Assembly: GCA_026874595.1 (NCBI GenBank)
Contig: CM049313.1
Location: 74,952,659 to 75,016,658 of the forward strand
DNA length: 64,000 nt
Direction: 5' to 3'
Origin: Sipunculus nudus
Lineage: Eukaryota > Annelida > Sipuncula > Golfingiida > Sipunculidae
Part shown: in pieces, positions 23,723 to 35,798 of the stretch
How positions within the stretch are numbered: position 1 is the stretch's first letter
Layout of the letters: the number at the start of each line of letters is the position of its first letter
Program-made: the position numbers and the translations under genes
The notes under the pieces: generated by a model
The model's database searches: none
The model's input: only the letters and a program-made list of their open reading frames with translations
Told to the model about the DNA's origin: nothing

Positions 23723-24945
23723 ATATATTGTAAAATGTGGTCACATAGTGTGACCACATTTTTTACAATAAATATTAACAAAAATAAGATGACCACATTT
23801 TGACCGGCCATATAAGTTTGTATTATATATATATATAAATATATATATAAATATTAAATATATTAAAAAATGTGGTCACATAGTGTGACCACATTTTTTA
23901 CAATAAATATTAACTAAAATAAGGTGTGACCACATTTTATTTGACAAGCCATATAAGTTTGTAATAAATATATAACATTTTAGAATGTGGTCACATATGG
24001 TGTGACCACATTTTTTACAATAAATATTAACAAAAATAAGGTGTGACCACATTTCATTTGAACAGCCATATATGTTTGTATTATATATATAATATTATAA
24101 AATATTGTCACATATGGCGTGACCACATTTATTACCAATAAATATTAACAAAAATAAGGTGTGACCACATTTTATTTGACCAGCCATATAAGTTTGTATT
24201 AAATACATAATATTATAAAATGTGGTCACATATGGATGATATGCCCAACATGGTCCCGTGTTTCTCCCGCGTTCGTCTCGATTTTAAGGACTACCGGTCT
24301 GTGACTCATGGGGAGGGGATGTTCCCATCTGATTGTCCTTACATAAAGTAGTCTAACAGGACAAAAAAATAAATAAGATAAATGACATGTCTTAAATGTA
24401 GTATTTATACTCTGTCCACAAAAATGACTGTTTATTACACAAGTTATATTTATTTGACATATAAAACGTACATAGAGACAAAGCTGAATAGAGCAAGAGT
24501 TAACGTGATCAGTCGAATACATTCAGTATGACGACAGTTGCATGTTTATGTTTTTGGCGGCACGACGTCGTCAACTTTTATTAAATCTTTGGAAATATGG
24601 ATATTTAGAGGTAAAATTGTCTCTCTATCTATGCATAAAAAGATATATTGACTGTAATTTTTGTTAGACATCATCCTTTTGTTTAACATGGTATGCATGT
24701 ACAGTACTGTGGATTCATGACGTCGGCTGAGGACGTCTTTGACACGACGTCATTTTGGGTATTTTCAGCAAACTACCCTTTTTCGACAGTTTGTAGCAAA
24801 ATAAATATATAAATAACATACAAAAATATGATATCATTAGATGCGCCGGATCGTCAACTTTATCATGCAAAAAAATTTTAGTGAAATGTGGTCACACTTA
24901 TTTGTGAGACCATGAAATATGGGTCCGTTATATTGCACGATTACC
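21229..24945. mobile_element. 3.7-kb non-autonomous DNA element with ~400-bp inverted ends
   Basis: The left end GGTAATCGTGCAATATAACG is the reverse complement of the right end. Similarity continues inward for roughly 400 bases (21229-21640 against 24537-24945, imperfect in the inner part). TATTCCAG flanks both sides (21221-21228 and 24946-24953), an 8-bp target duplication, or 9 bp if one terminal base is reassigned. The centre is a palindromic tandem array, listed separately. No transposase is encoded. Long inverted ends with 8-9 bp duplications suggest a Mutator-like/foldback or hAT-like element. The superfamily is not settled. Confidence 0.85.
21830..24235. repeat. ~118-bp tandem array of nested palindromes (about 20 units)
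   Basis: The words GTGACCACATTTTATTTGAC and CATATAAGTTTGTATTATA repeat with spacing near 117-118 bases (for example 21995, 22112, 22230). Each unit contains TGTGACCACATTTTA and its reverse complement TAAAATGTGGTCACA around a ~42-base AT-rich loop. The unit-to-unit joint is itself an inverted pair (TGTGGTCACA-few bases-TGTGACCACA). The core TGTGACCACATTTCAC also lies in both terminal inverted repeats. AT microsatellite expansions interrupt units at about 23090-23124 and 23664-23719. The open frames here are artefacts. Confidence 0.92.
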
Positions 24946-25034
24946 TATTCCAGATACTCTCTGGCCAGATAGTCACTGACCTTTATATCAGGAAAGTCTG
25001 GGCGCTTCCGGTTGTCTCTGTGATGGTATGAAAC

Positions 25035-25614
25035 TACGCTCCGAACATAGCGCGTGACCTCCGGATGACCTTCCACAGACACGCTGTGAGAAACAGCAGG
25101 ATTCTTCAGGTTTGGCAAGGTGCCAAACATCCAGTCAGTTTGCGCTGGATAAACTAAAATCTGATTGGCTCTGCGTTTAAACAGATCTACAGAATTAGTA
25201 GAAGAAATCTGATTGGCTAAGCATGAAAACAAACATAGCTGCGCCCGTTGCAAGCTTGTGTAGTGCTGCAAAAGATGAAATTGAAGACAGTGGGTGATAA
25301 CTGACCTCAGGCCACAATATCAAGTCAGTATAGAGAATGTTTTGAAAGTTTACCTTTACATCGTGTGTTTCCACCGGGGGTGGAAAAGGTCTGTGCTACC
25401 AAGTGCTGTCCACTGCAGTGCAAAGTGACCGGTACCTCGAAGAACATCCGATTGTGCTGGTGATACCTTCAGTGTGATTGGTTAAATATTACGCAGGGGG
25501 GAATTTCACAGAGACAGTACCGCGTGGTGGCCACCTGACCTGCAACCGTGGTTAATTGTAGCGGATAGTGTAGCGAATAGTTGAGCATAACGTATCCGCT
25601 GCTTATGGAGCGTA
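25035..25614. mobile_element. 580-bp MITE-like insertion with 9-bp target duplication
   Basis: Ends TACGCTCC / GGAGCGTA are exact inverse complements. GTATGAAAC occurs at both flanks (25026-25034 and 25615-25623). Copy A has one related word and continuous sequence (GATGGTATGGAATGG near 10756), an empty site. The inside has CCGGATGACC and two CTGATTGGCT words. A minus-strand open frame (24945-25271) crosses the left boundary and is therefore not a conserved gene. Superfamily unknown; 9 bp would fit Mutator-like elements. Confidence 0.75.
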
Positions 25615-27650
25615 GTATGAAACGGGCGTAATTAAAGTACCGGTTCATCATCATTCACCAGCTTCATTATGCTAATAAGCCATGCACAGCCTATACTTAT
25701 ACTTTTACTTCTGTGAAAACCTCTTTTTTCAGCCTCCAATCTAGTGAAATTCAAATTTTGACCTAGATTCGTGTCAAGTTGTTGTTGCTTTTGGTGTACC
25801 TGTGGGTGGATCGGACATGAAAAGAAAAGGTCATATAAATAATATTCTCTTGAGTTACTGAATGTAAGTTTCAGGTAGGAAGAAAATAAACATAAGGAAA
25901 TAACATGTAATTGAAAATGTGTGTTTATAAATGTGCAGCAGGGATCGGTCCTAGGTATTTTATTTTTGCCAAGACAATGGAAATATGCTAAGCCCAGGGA
26001 TATCCTTGGAAATCAAAGGGCACAGGCAGACCATTAAAAAAAGCAATGCCGCGAAATAATTGTTTACCCTGAAGCAACTCTGTAACTTATCAACCTGAAA
26101 CAATCCATTGAAAATCTCTCAGCCGGCTACCTCGAATTCCAGTTCGAAACGAATAAAGGATGAACACACAGAAGATATGTCTTGTGGAGACTTAAATGTC
26201 TGTTTCACAATTATTGTTCATGACGTTCACAAATATACTCGCCTGTCCTGGAATCTATAAAACCGACAAGTAATGTAACGAGATACCAGAATGTACTCGT
26301 GTGGTCTCTACAATGACCTGTGACGCCTTTTCAGCTTCACGAGGAGCGTGTAATCCAGCTATTGACGCCCTAGTTGGGACAGACATGCCTGACTATAACC
26401 CTAGAAGCAAAACACAAATCGTCAGTGTCAGGCAAATGGCGTCAGCGGATGCCATAAATAGGAGCTCGCTACAGCTGTTCATGTCAGGTTTCATAGGTCT
26501 TTCATTTTGTCTGGCTCAGTTCCCGTCAAACGCGGACACAGGGACTTCATGCGAGGTTCAACCGCTAGACTTGTACCCCGATCGAGTCAGACACCAGTAT
26601 CACAGACCAGGTGATCTCAGGACTTACAACGTGCAAGGGATGCATTTTTTAAATCTGTAATTTATACTCTAAGCCTTTAACAATTTAAGCTTTGTCTTTC
26701 TTTATGCTCGGGTTTCAGATTGTAAGAAAGAAAGAGGAAACCTTGGATTACAATATACATAAAAAGTATTAAAGTTTTAAATGACTGTAAGTCGAATTAT
26801 ATCAGTAATCTCTTACCAGACAGGACACTTGTTATTCAATTACAGGACTAGCTTTGCAGTGTTATTTGGATCATTTAATGTCCGAAGTATTGGATCCTAT
26901 ACAGGGGTTGTAATATCGCCTTTACGCCCGTCTCAGACAGCAAACACATGCATAGAATGGCATTTAGTATACTGCACAAATCCTCTGGAAAGGTGAACTC
27001 CCAGATGTTCCCACTAGTACAAATAATGAAACAAAAATGAGCCGAGTATCAGTCTTAACCCCAGCTCCATTCTTATTTCGTTAGGATATACGTTATTGGC
27101 CAATTTTTATGTTACACCGGCACAGCGCATAACAAAAATAAATGTCGGGTGTCGTCGAAACGCTGCACCATACAAACAGAGGTTAATCATTCCGCAGACA
27201 TGTCAAAACGGAAGTGACTGTTTAAAAGTTTGATATGGCAGGATGATATGATGACAGGAGGGCATATATTCCTTTTAAAGCAAAATAAAATTTATGCCTT
27301 TCCCGTTGGAAAGGTCAACATTTCCAAGAATTACGAACCTACGCTCCCGAGGCAGCGGAAATCTTGCGCTTCTAAAGAAGCTTACGGTAAAGGTAGTAGG
27401 CCTATAGGTAAAGCGCTGTCTAAAGAACGTATTACGAACCCTGCTATAGTTATTTTTCAGAAGCCTGCATATTCTCTTTCGGCTAAATCCATGTTACTTG
27501 TTTGAGAGCCGGTAATGCATTAGGCAAGTATATGCTTTGAGTCGTCACCTTCACGACTATATATCGAATAAAGAGATAAAAGACCATTCATACATTAAAA
27601 TATAAGAGGACAGGTGCGATTAAAGTATAAACCATGACGGTTTGTCTGGT

Positions 27651-28060
27651 TCAGAGGAAGAGTACATGACTCAAAGCCTGGAGCATGAGTTTAGTCTAGG
27701 CTGAAGGGCCGTGGGATTTCAGAAGTAGAGTACATGACTCAAAGCCTGGAGCATGAGTTTAATCTAGGCTGAAGGGCCGTGGAATTTCAGGAGTAGAGTA
27801 CATGACTCAAAGCCTGGAGCATGAGTTTAATCTAGGCTGAAGGGCCGTGGGATTTCAGAAGTAGAGTACATGACTCAAAGCCTGGAGCATGAGTTTAATC
27901 TAGGCTGAAGGGCCATGGAATTTCAGAAGTAGAGTACATGACTCAAAGCCTGGAGCATGAGTTTAATCTAGGCTGAAGGGCCGTGGGATTTCAGAAGTAG
28001 AGTACATGACTCAAAGCCTGGAGCATGAGTTTAATCTAGGCTGAAGGGCCGTGGAATTTC
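27651..28060 (+). repeat. Six-copy 68-bp tandem array
   Basis: AGTACATGACTCAAAGCCTG recurs at 27661, 27729, 27797, 27865, 27933 and 28001, a constant 68-base period. Copies differ at one to three positions (for example GTGGGATTTC / GTGGAATTTC). Each unit holds an inverted pair ACTCAAAGCC...GCATGAGTTT. The distinct flank after the array (CTGCGATCAGACTCATCCGG) and the fixed start recall oyster-type elements with a tandem central core, but I cannot define the element ends. Confidence 0.9.
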
Positions 28061-29930
28061 CTGCGATCAGACTCATCCGGGGAGAGGCTTAAAGAGTAAT
28101 CTGTGCCCTCTCGGCCGTGTTTCACTCACAATCGTGTGCTCCTTTTGGGGCTCCTCGATGGTATGACCTAGCAATGGGATTGGTGACCCACTAAGGACCC
28201 GCAGATGCGGTAGTCATCAGGCCCTATTAACACCATTGTAAAAATGAGACGAAACTTGCGCCGTTGCCGCCCTGTCACGTGGTCTAAAACCGGAACAAAA
28301 TTCTGCGGATGTGTATAACTTTTTTAGCTGGCATTTGAAAGACATGAGACAGTTCCTTCAACCAAAAAATAAAAAAACCTGAACGCGCTAGGAGAGCGCA
28401 TACCTCTCCGACCTGGATTTGCAGGCAGATTTTCAAAAAAGTTTAATCAGTAATTTCTTAGCCCACAGCTCATCCGTCCCAGACATTCAATGAATTTAAA
28501 TTAGATTTTTTTAGATGCAAATGGGATGATCACACAACTTCGCTACCAGAAGTGATAATAAAATAAATCTTTCCAGTGTTAGGGTGATATCATAGTTTTC
28601 TTCTTGTTTTAGAGAGAGTTCAGGTGAAAACTACAGAGACATACCCAAAGCCAAGACTTTAAGCATTTGTCATCAAAAGGAATCGGTTTCAGCTGTTCAT
28701 ATCTGGGAGTATAATGCTTCCATTGCAAAGTTTGTCTCGTCCAGTTTCCCTCCTACTTGGATTCAGGGAAGCCAGCGAGGATCAACCTCCAGACTTTAAA
28801 CACAAACCAGACGCCTAAATCTCAGACCAGCCTCGGAGGATTATTATGTGTCATCTGCAGGTAAGGCTTCACAAAGTGCATTTCATAGAATCAGCTGCGA
28901 CGACATAATCGTTGTATAAGTATACATCAGTGCCGAGGCCAAAGGGAGAGCAGGGTAGCAGCCTTGGAAGGGCGAATTCCTTTGATAAATGTATGTCGTC
29001 TACTTGAATGTCAGACATACCAATCCAATATGTACCGGAAGACTGGTTTGAGAAAGCGTAAGAAGAAAACCAAGAAAATTGTATTATCAGAAATTCTAAA
29101 CAATCCAGAAGATATAGTAGATGAAGAGAAAACACCAGCTTCGTTTGGTATTTTGATTTCCAGCAAGGCCCTGTCCCTTCAACACGCTGGATGCCTGGAC
29201 GGCCAAAAACCAATGGCCATTTAACCTTTTAACCCTAAACGCTGCCCCCTCCCCCCCCCCCCCCCCGGATATCTATAACCCCCTGAATGAAGCCGGAATG
29301 TGAAAACTCTTTGAAAAAGTAAATCATCGAAGCTGTCTGTAAGTTTGAGGAAAAGTAAGAATATGTATTGAAATATCCATCGTGAATTTATGTTACTCCA
29401 CACATGGTGTCTGTGAACCAGATGTGGGGATAAAATCCAAACTGCATGTAAACTGAGAACACCAACATATGTTATATGATAGTCAGCTAAAAACGACTTA
29501 CGCGGTGTATTTTACAAATGAAAAGAGAAAAAATGCCGTTTACTACACTTGATTAATTATTTTGTATACACAAGGACGCCCACATAAAACAGATATTATT
29601 CCGATCAGAAATCATCTTATATTTTATATTTTAAAATCTTACATTTTATGATAAGATATTTAATCAGACCATAAAAATTGTACTTGTTGTGATGACAACA
29701 TCAGCATAAAAAGTTTGTTATAAATACAAGGGTATGCATGTTTGATACATTATAAGATGCAACCAAGATATATAACTAAGATGCATAATATAACTAAGAT
29801 ATATTATATAACTAAGATACATTATCTGATTATGAAACATAATTGGACCATAAAACACTGAATGAACATTCCTTATTTATTTTCTAGCCCACGTTACTCT
29901 GATCTCTTGTCGGTAGTTTCTTCATTAGCG
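28061..29930. other. Intergenic; diverged third copy of part of segment A/B near 28600-28860
   Basis: 28675-28860 keeps the order CAGCTGTTCAT, TTGTCTCGTCCAGTTTCCCT, CAGGGA, GAGGATCAACC, CAGACTTT and CTCAGACCAGCC, seen also near 26470-26620 in copy B. It looks like a third, older copy. The Lys-rich open frame 28964-29224 (RKRKKKTKK) has no recognised domain and could be chance. A run of 16 C lies at 29251-29266. No other gene is seen. Confidence 0.4.
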
Positions 29931-32500
29931 AACCTGTGAGCTTATGCGATGGTGTGGCGTCGCCCGGCGTCCGTCGTCTGTCGTCCGGCGTCCGTCGTCT
30001 GTACGTTAACTAATACTATCTTGAAAACGGCAAGAGTTAGCATCATGAAATTTTATGCAAAAAATTAGTCATCTAAAAAACTCTATCGGATTTTGCTTAT
30101 TTTTTGGCTAACTGCATTTTCTTAGATTTTATAGGGAAAAGGCTAAAAAAGCTTTAAAAATCTTCTTCTCCGAAACTGTTCAGCCAAATTGTCCAATATT
30201 TCAAAAAAATGATTCCTGGAACAATCTCTCTCAAGTTTTTTCGAATGTTTTAAGTTCGGTGAATTTTGGCCGAGTTACAAAAGTTGAACTTAGTCAACTG
30301 TCCAAAAAAGCATACTAAAATGACAATCTTGGAAATGGCCGGAGCTATCATCACCAAATTTTATGCCAGTTTCGGTCACATGAGTCATACATGAAATTCA
30401 GATATTGGTGGCGCCACCTGCATTTACCTTTTTTGTACGGGGTCATTGGTCATCTGTTCATTAACCCATAATTTCTCAAACATATCAGGAGCTACCATCC
30501 CCAGATTGTATGCAATAATCTGTCACATATCAAATAATATGGGATTTAGCTTATTTTTTTATTTATTTATTTTTTTTTTTTTGCTCTCTGCATTTACTTT
30601 GATTTTATAGGGAAAAGGTAAAAAACCTTTAAAAGCCTTGAAATGATCCCAGAGGCAAGCCCTCTCAAGTTTGTTCAAATGGTTTGCATTTGATGAATTT
30701 TAGTGGTATTACACGAATTTGAATAGTCATTTGGCCAAGTAAGCATACTGACATAGTAATCTCAGAAATGGCAGAAGCTAGCATTACCAAGTATTGTGCA
30801 AATGTTGGTCACATGACTCATATTTGAGGTTGCAGATTTTGTGGTGCCACCTACATTGACCTGTTTTTTACGGGCAAAAAACTCATAATTTTAGCCTCTT
30901 TCAGCTTAAAATGTTTATGTTGTTTGGTTGAATCGAAAGTTGAATTGTTCAATTTTTCAAAAGAATTATTATAGGACATGGTTCTTTCAATCATATCAGA
31001 AAAGCTTAAGTTGGTCTTATGGCCCTTATTATGTCTATTTCAAACTGAGGACTGCAAAACTGTTCTTCTACAAAATTATTCTTTCAATTATAACTTCTGT
31101 AACATTGCACAAAAATTATTCTTAGTGGCCTTTGTTCAAGTTTACTTGAATGATTTTGGCAGAATTATTGGACCTTTAGCAATGAAAGAACTGCATCTTT
31201 CATTATTCTAGATATTTTGATAAAAAGTTTATGAATATGTCAGCTTGAAAAAAAGCATTTTAGCCTAATTCTTTCAGTATGTGTAAAAAGATTTACCAAC
31301 AGGCCAAGAGTGTGCCTGTATCTTTAAAAAGGTTGAGAAACTGCCAACTGTTTCAAATTTGGCAACAGATCAATGCAGCCAGAAACAGGTCAAGAGTTCA
31401 GTCAGTGCAGCCAAGCACAAGGCATGTGGTCACCTCATGGGTGACATGTGAACACCTCATGGGCACCATGTGATCACCTCATGGGTGTAATGCCCCTCAG
31501 GGCTGCATGTTGAGCCAATCTGTGACCTTATGCAATGGTGTGGCTACTATTTCGGATTTGGCAACAGACCAAAGGTCAGACTGGATCTATTTATAGCTTT
31601 GGCAGACTACAAACTGTATCAGATGAGGCAACAGGTCAAGAGTTCACTCAGTACAGCCAGGTATAGGTCAGAAGTTCACTCAGTGCAGTAGCTGCATTCC
31701 TTTTATAGCGTTGGCAGACTGCCCACTGCATCAGATTTAGCACCAAAGTTCAGCCTGGATCTATTTATAGCTTTAGCAGACTGCCAACTGTGTCAGATTA
31801 TGCAACAGATCAAGAGTTCACTCAATGCAGCCAGGTACAGGTCAAAAGTTCACTCAGTCTAGCCAGGTGCAGGTCATGAGTTTACTCAGTGCAGTAGCCT
31901 GAGCCAGCAAATTTGTCACAGTTCACTCGGGGCAACTGCCTTTCTAACCTAAGCCTGGTCAGCCCCATGCATCAGACTCAAAGTAAGTTTGGTGTACTGG
32001 TTTGATATTTTAACCTGTCTATGTGTCTTTGATGGCTTTCTCGTTCACAAGACAGGTGTCGCCAACTACAATGACTTTTGCACAGTGTATGTCCCTGCTT
32101 TTTTCTACAGAGGACTTTGATATATCAGCCTGAAATTGGGCATATTTATACATATCGAATAGCTTTGTTCTATACAACACTGGTGATGCCACCTACAATA
32201 ATTTTTGCATAGAGTGTGTCCCTGCTTATTTCTGAGGAGGGGTTTGATATATCAGTCTGAAATTGGGCATATGTATATATCTCTGATGGCTTCGTTGTGT
32301 GCAAGACTGGTGGTGCCAGCTACAATCATTTTTGTGTTGTGTGCACCCATGCCAGAATTTCAGTGATGTTTGTGTAATTATTTCTTATTCAAAATGTTTA
32401 GTACTTGCATTGTTCATATACATTAGAAGTAATGGTCCAGCATTGAAGCATTATACCTGGTGTATTTCCCAATGCATAAGTTCGCATTAGGCCTGTAGGC
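29931..32500. repeat. Dispersed mollusc-type repeat block (GTCCGTCG-headed)
   Basis: It opens with TGTGGCGTCGCCCGGCGTCCG and repeated GTCCGTCGTC. Related paragraphs then return: a CATGAAATTTTATGC / GGTGGCGCCACC unit at 30040-30420 and again, diverged, at 30480-30860; an AGGTCAAGAGTTCACTCAGTGCAGCC motif at 31380-31900; and about 2.5 copies of a ~130-bp unit (TTTGATATATCAG.CTGAAATTGGGCATAT) at 32010-32345. This paragraph-like repeat structure with a GTCCGTC head is typical of non-coding dispersed repeats in bivalve genomes. No gene is visible. Confidence 0.65.
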
Positions 32501-32599
32501 CCTGTTCACGTTTTTTCTTTAAATCACTTTGACTAACAAAGTTTCTTATTTACTACGGTAGTAAATACAGAAGATGACGTGACCGCCTGACATTTTCTT

Positions 32600-32813
32600 A
32601 AACTTGCTTAGGCTGTCACCACCAGGAGGGAATGTGTGTGCGTTTGTGTGTGTTTGTTCACAACCTAATTCATGCAAGGCTTAGCGGAATCTCATGAAAA
32701 AATCACAGCATTTCGGCAAGGGCCAATGAAGAATCGATGAAATTTTGGTGTGAATCCGGTACATGATCCGGAATCAGGGACGCCATTAAGGAATATTCAC
32801 AACTGAACCTTCA

Positions 32814-32884
<71 letters not shown>

Positions 32885-33010
32885 GCACGAATGAACCTTG
32901 GAATATGGGACGAATATATGAATGCAAACGCTGTTTGGGGGCATCCCACAATAGGACGCCGCATCCCCCATCCCCCTCACCCCACGTGGCGGAGGCATGC
33001 ATTCCTTAGC
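32600..33010. repeat. Dispersed repeat with a 61-bp AT microsatellite
   Basis: Starts near CACCAGGAGGGAATGTGTGTG, passes through ATGAAATTTTGGTGTGAATCCGG and GATCCGGAATCAGGGACGCC, and ends at CACGTGGCGGAGGCATGC. A uniform AT run fills 32816-32876. A related, inverted end (CTTGGCAGAGGCAA) occurs at 50651. The minus-strand open frame of repeated Ile-Tyr is the microsatellite read as protein. Confidence 0.6.
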
Positions 33011-35590
33011 ATGCAGATTTCTAGTTAGATTATATAATACATGATCATTTGACCATTATAGGTTTCCTAATTGTCTTGCATATTAATTATATTTTATATC
33101 AATCTTTAAAGAGGGGGATAGTTCTTCAGGTCCAGTAATGGACTTGCTGAAGCAGTGTTCCTGTACGCTTAAGTGCTAACCTGAAAATTTAAAGGGTTCG
33201 GTCCGTGTATATTATATATATATAGGGATATTATGTGACAGCCACGCTTTCTGGTATCGGTCCGGGCCCCTTCTTAATCAGGGACATGAGTAGCCTCGCC
33301 TATCAGGGGTTCCAGGTGTCTGGTCGTGGTTGTCTTGGCAGAAGAGTCCATATACAGTGATGCCAAAAGCGTTTGTGTGAAATCGGTGTTGATTGGCCAA
33401 GGGAGAAAATCCTGATACACAGTTACAACACATTCAGGTAAGATTTAAATGTCTGAAAAGTATGAGAATGTATAGTTCTCCGCACAAAGGTATAAAAATA
33501 ATATTCACGGAAGTGAAGATACCTGTCCTAATTGGTTAACCCCCTTCAATATTTGAACAAGGAAACACATAAAAATATATGTGATTATTCATTTATTTAT
33601 TTATTTATTACAATATATTTCAACAGGATTGTTACAATTAAAACATAAGATACAATTTCCATAAACAAATTTGTACAATATAGAGGTAGATAATATGCAT
33701 GACACAGAGTTCATTAATGATCGAACAATCATAGATATCTGATGACTACATAGGCTATCGGGAAAAGCTCAAGTTATACCATGGGGGAATATTATCAATA
33801 TATGACTACATACACTAAAATAAATATTTCACGTACAATCGTATAAAGGAGGTATAAGGTTTAAAATATAAAACAATTTGTCCATATTGGTTAATGGCCT
33901 TAAATATTTGGAAAATGATTTATCTGAGACAATGATCTGATTAAAGATACATGTAATACTCAACTGTTTAAAGGAAGATGGTTCAAAAACTTTCCTCAGC
34001 GAGTCCATTTTCTTTGCTGTAAATGAATATCTTTATATTTTCTAACAAAAACAGTATTTGACTGCATGGCGAGACAATTTCATCTCGGGAACTACTGGTA
34101 TTTTTAATGAATAAATGGCATCTCGACGACCAGACAAACGTTTATTAGTTTATAAGTTTATTAGTTTAAACCACCGTTGAAAGATGGCAGCACCGCTCAG
34201 ATTTATTATATTTTTCCATTCCCGTCATTTATGTTCACTGGAAACCATACAGCTAGTACGCCCAGTCAGGCATGGGTGATCCACTGGACCGTATACACAG
34301 GAATTCAACCACGTCACACAGCGATTGTTGAACAAAATGATGTAAATAATTTCACACTGTGTAGCATTTTCCATGTAAGGAGTAAGGAAATTGAAAAAGG
34401 ATTTGAACTGGGTCAGAATAAAATTATGGTAATGGAAACAGAAAAGAAAACTAAGAAGTATAAATCCATAATACTTCTAAGTTTATCCATTGGCTTTCAG
34501 CCAAAGCAACCTTTTTTTAAGGATTTCAGACCAATTTTTGCGGCCTGCCCCACCCCCCGAACCCTTTTCAGGACCTAGGGACCTTTTCATAGGTGGCGTT
34601 ATTAATTAGTCCCCCTGGGTTGGACCCCTACTTTCCTTAAATTCTGAACATATATCATCAAAGTAGCATATCTACAATAGAATTTTGTTTATCATACCAT
34701 AATTTTATGCCAGCCGGAATGTTTGTCTCTTTATTTCAAAAATTAGACTATGACATACCGGTTGTAGATAAATAATGTTAATTATGTAAATTAGCTTTGA
34801 AAATGAAAAACATAATAAAACTAAGGTTAATAAGTGAACTAATAAGCAGTTAATTCGGTTATGATGTTTCTAAAAAGACAGCTTTCGATGGCATTATCCT
34901 CAATAATTTGTCTTATTTGCATAATTTATCTGCATTTTATTAATTTACATATGATTTTACATAAAATTACGTTAATTTTCCAATTCTGAATATTTATTAC
35001 CCAAAATATTTTTTTTCCGTCTATGAAAAGACAAACAACACATAGATTTATCCATTTTATAATTTATTCCACTTTTTTATTTAGATATTCAAATTAATGC
35101 AAATTATCTCATTAAATATATAAAATTCAACACACCTGGTAGCATAAATCGAATCTCCAAGAAAAAAAAGAGATCATTTTAATTGCGCTACAACTCAGTC
35201 TGCATTTGGTGATTCCTTACGAACTTGTAAAACTTTTTGTATATAATGCAGATCTAGAGTTCTTTATATTTCATTTAAAATCTTCACACTGAACACATAG
35301 ATTGTTCGTTGGTCGTTTTGTATAAAATTTCAGGTCACTCAAGTTTAACTAACGATAAATCAATATAAATGCACACCATACTGTCACTATAATAAACATC
35401 TACAGTGAATTACATTTGCGTGTCATAGTTTCTAAATTTATAATGAATATAAATAATTGTAATTAAAGCTAATTGTGATGAATAGGCCTACATGGCGTAA
35501 ACATATTAACACCCATCAGCTAAGTCCGTCTGCCATAAATCAATTAATTTAACACCTGTAATCACAGTCACCACCTGGGATTTTCAGAGA
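33011..35590. other. Intergenic, AT-rich; short TTTA tail near 33575-33610
   Basis: (TTTA)n beside TTACAATATATTTCAACAGG at 33570-33640 resembles the tail of a minus-strand retroposon, but no body can be followed. 34500-34640 is loosely similar to the CGGATCCAGG element at 59832-60036. The open frame 34177-34578 (133 codons) has no recognised motif and runs into that repeat. No gene supported. Confidence 0.4.
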
Positions 35591-35798
35591 GGGGAGGGGA
35601 TGATGATGATGTCATCGTACAGCTGCACAATTGATTAGTGTGCCTGGTTGTAGTGAATGATGTCATCCCTGGCGGTAACCTGGGGCACTAACTGTGCGTG
35701 TACCGTTGTTTACATGTTTCGATCATACCGGACGCGCAGACGACCTCGCCCAGGCTGAGTCACGGGGCAATACAGTCACGTATTTATAAATATACGTG
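35590..35798 (+). promoter_or_regulatory. Candidate promoter and 5' UTR exon of the Rab11-FIP gene
   Basis: Two TGATGTCAT sites (CRE/AP-1-like, near 35607 and 35659) precede a locally CpG-richer stretch (GGACGCGCAGACGACCTCGCCC). This ends in a good splice donor, GTG|GTAAGT, at 35799. The next plausible acceptor (TTTCACGAAG|G at 37281) lies 30 bases before the FIP start codon. A non-coding first exon here would fit, but only transcript data can show it. Confidence 0.35.

Larger units (their letters stand above)
18430..27612 (+). repeat. Copy B of the ~3.2-kb duplicated segment, split by insertions
   Basis: Homologous to copy A (9010-12207) in the same order and orientation, but enlarged to ~9.2 kb. 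The interruptions are 18820-19621 (solo LTR), 20880-21177 (Harbinger-like MITE), 21229-24945 (long-inverted-repeat element), 25035-25614 (MITE) and roughly 26900-27450 (extra sequence, nature unknown). Removing these leaves a near-continuous match. The copies are old enough to have many substitutions and indels. Confidence 0.88.

Noticed and set aside
21974-23811. Series of open frames with repeated VVTPYVTTFYN and CGHNLF phrases as a repeat protein family
   Set aside because: They are the palindromic tandem array read as codons. Equivalent phrases arise in several frames and contain the AT microsatellite.
21830-24235. CRISPR-like array
   Set aside because: Units are ~118 bp of near-identical palindromic satellite without unique spacers, inside a eukaryotic transposon.
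24945-25271. 108-codon minus-strand frame as an exon
   Set aside because: It crosses the boundary of the 580-bp insertion, so it cannot be an ancestral coding unit.
11448-26660. Similar open frames 11448-11831 and 26301-26660 as paralogous genes
   Set aside because: Most nucleotide differences change the amino acid, the frames diverge and end differently, and the third copy near 28.7 kb does not keep the frame.
27651-28060. CRISPR-like or tRNA-like array
   Set aside because: All 68 bases repeat; there are no variable spacers, and no pol III boxes.
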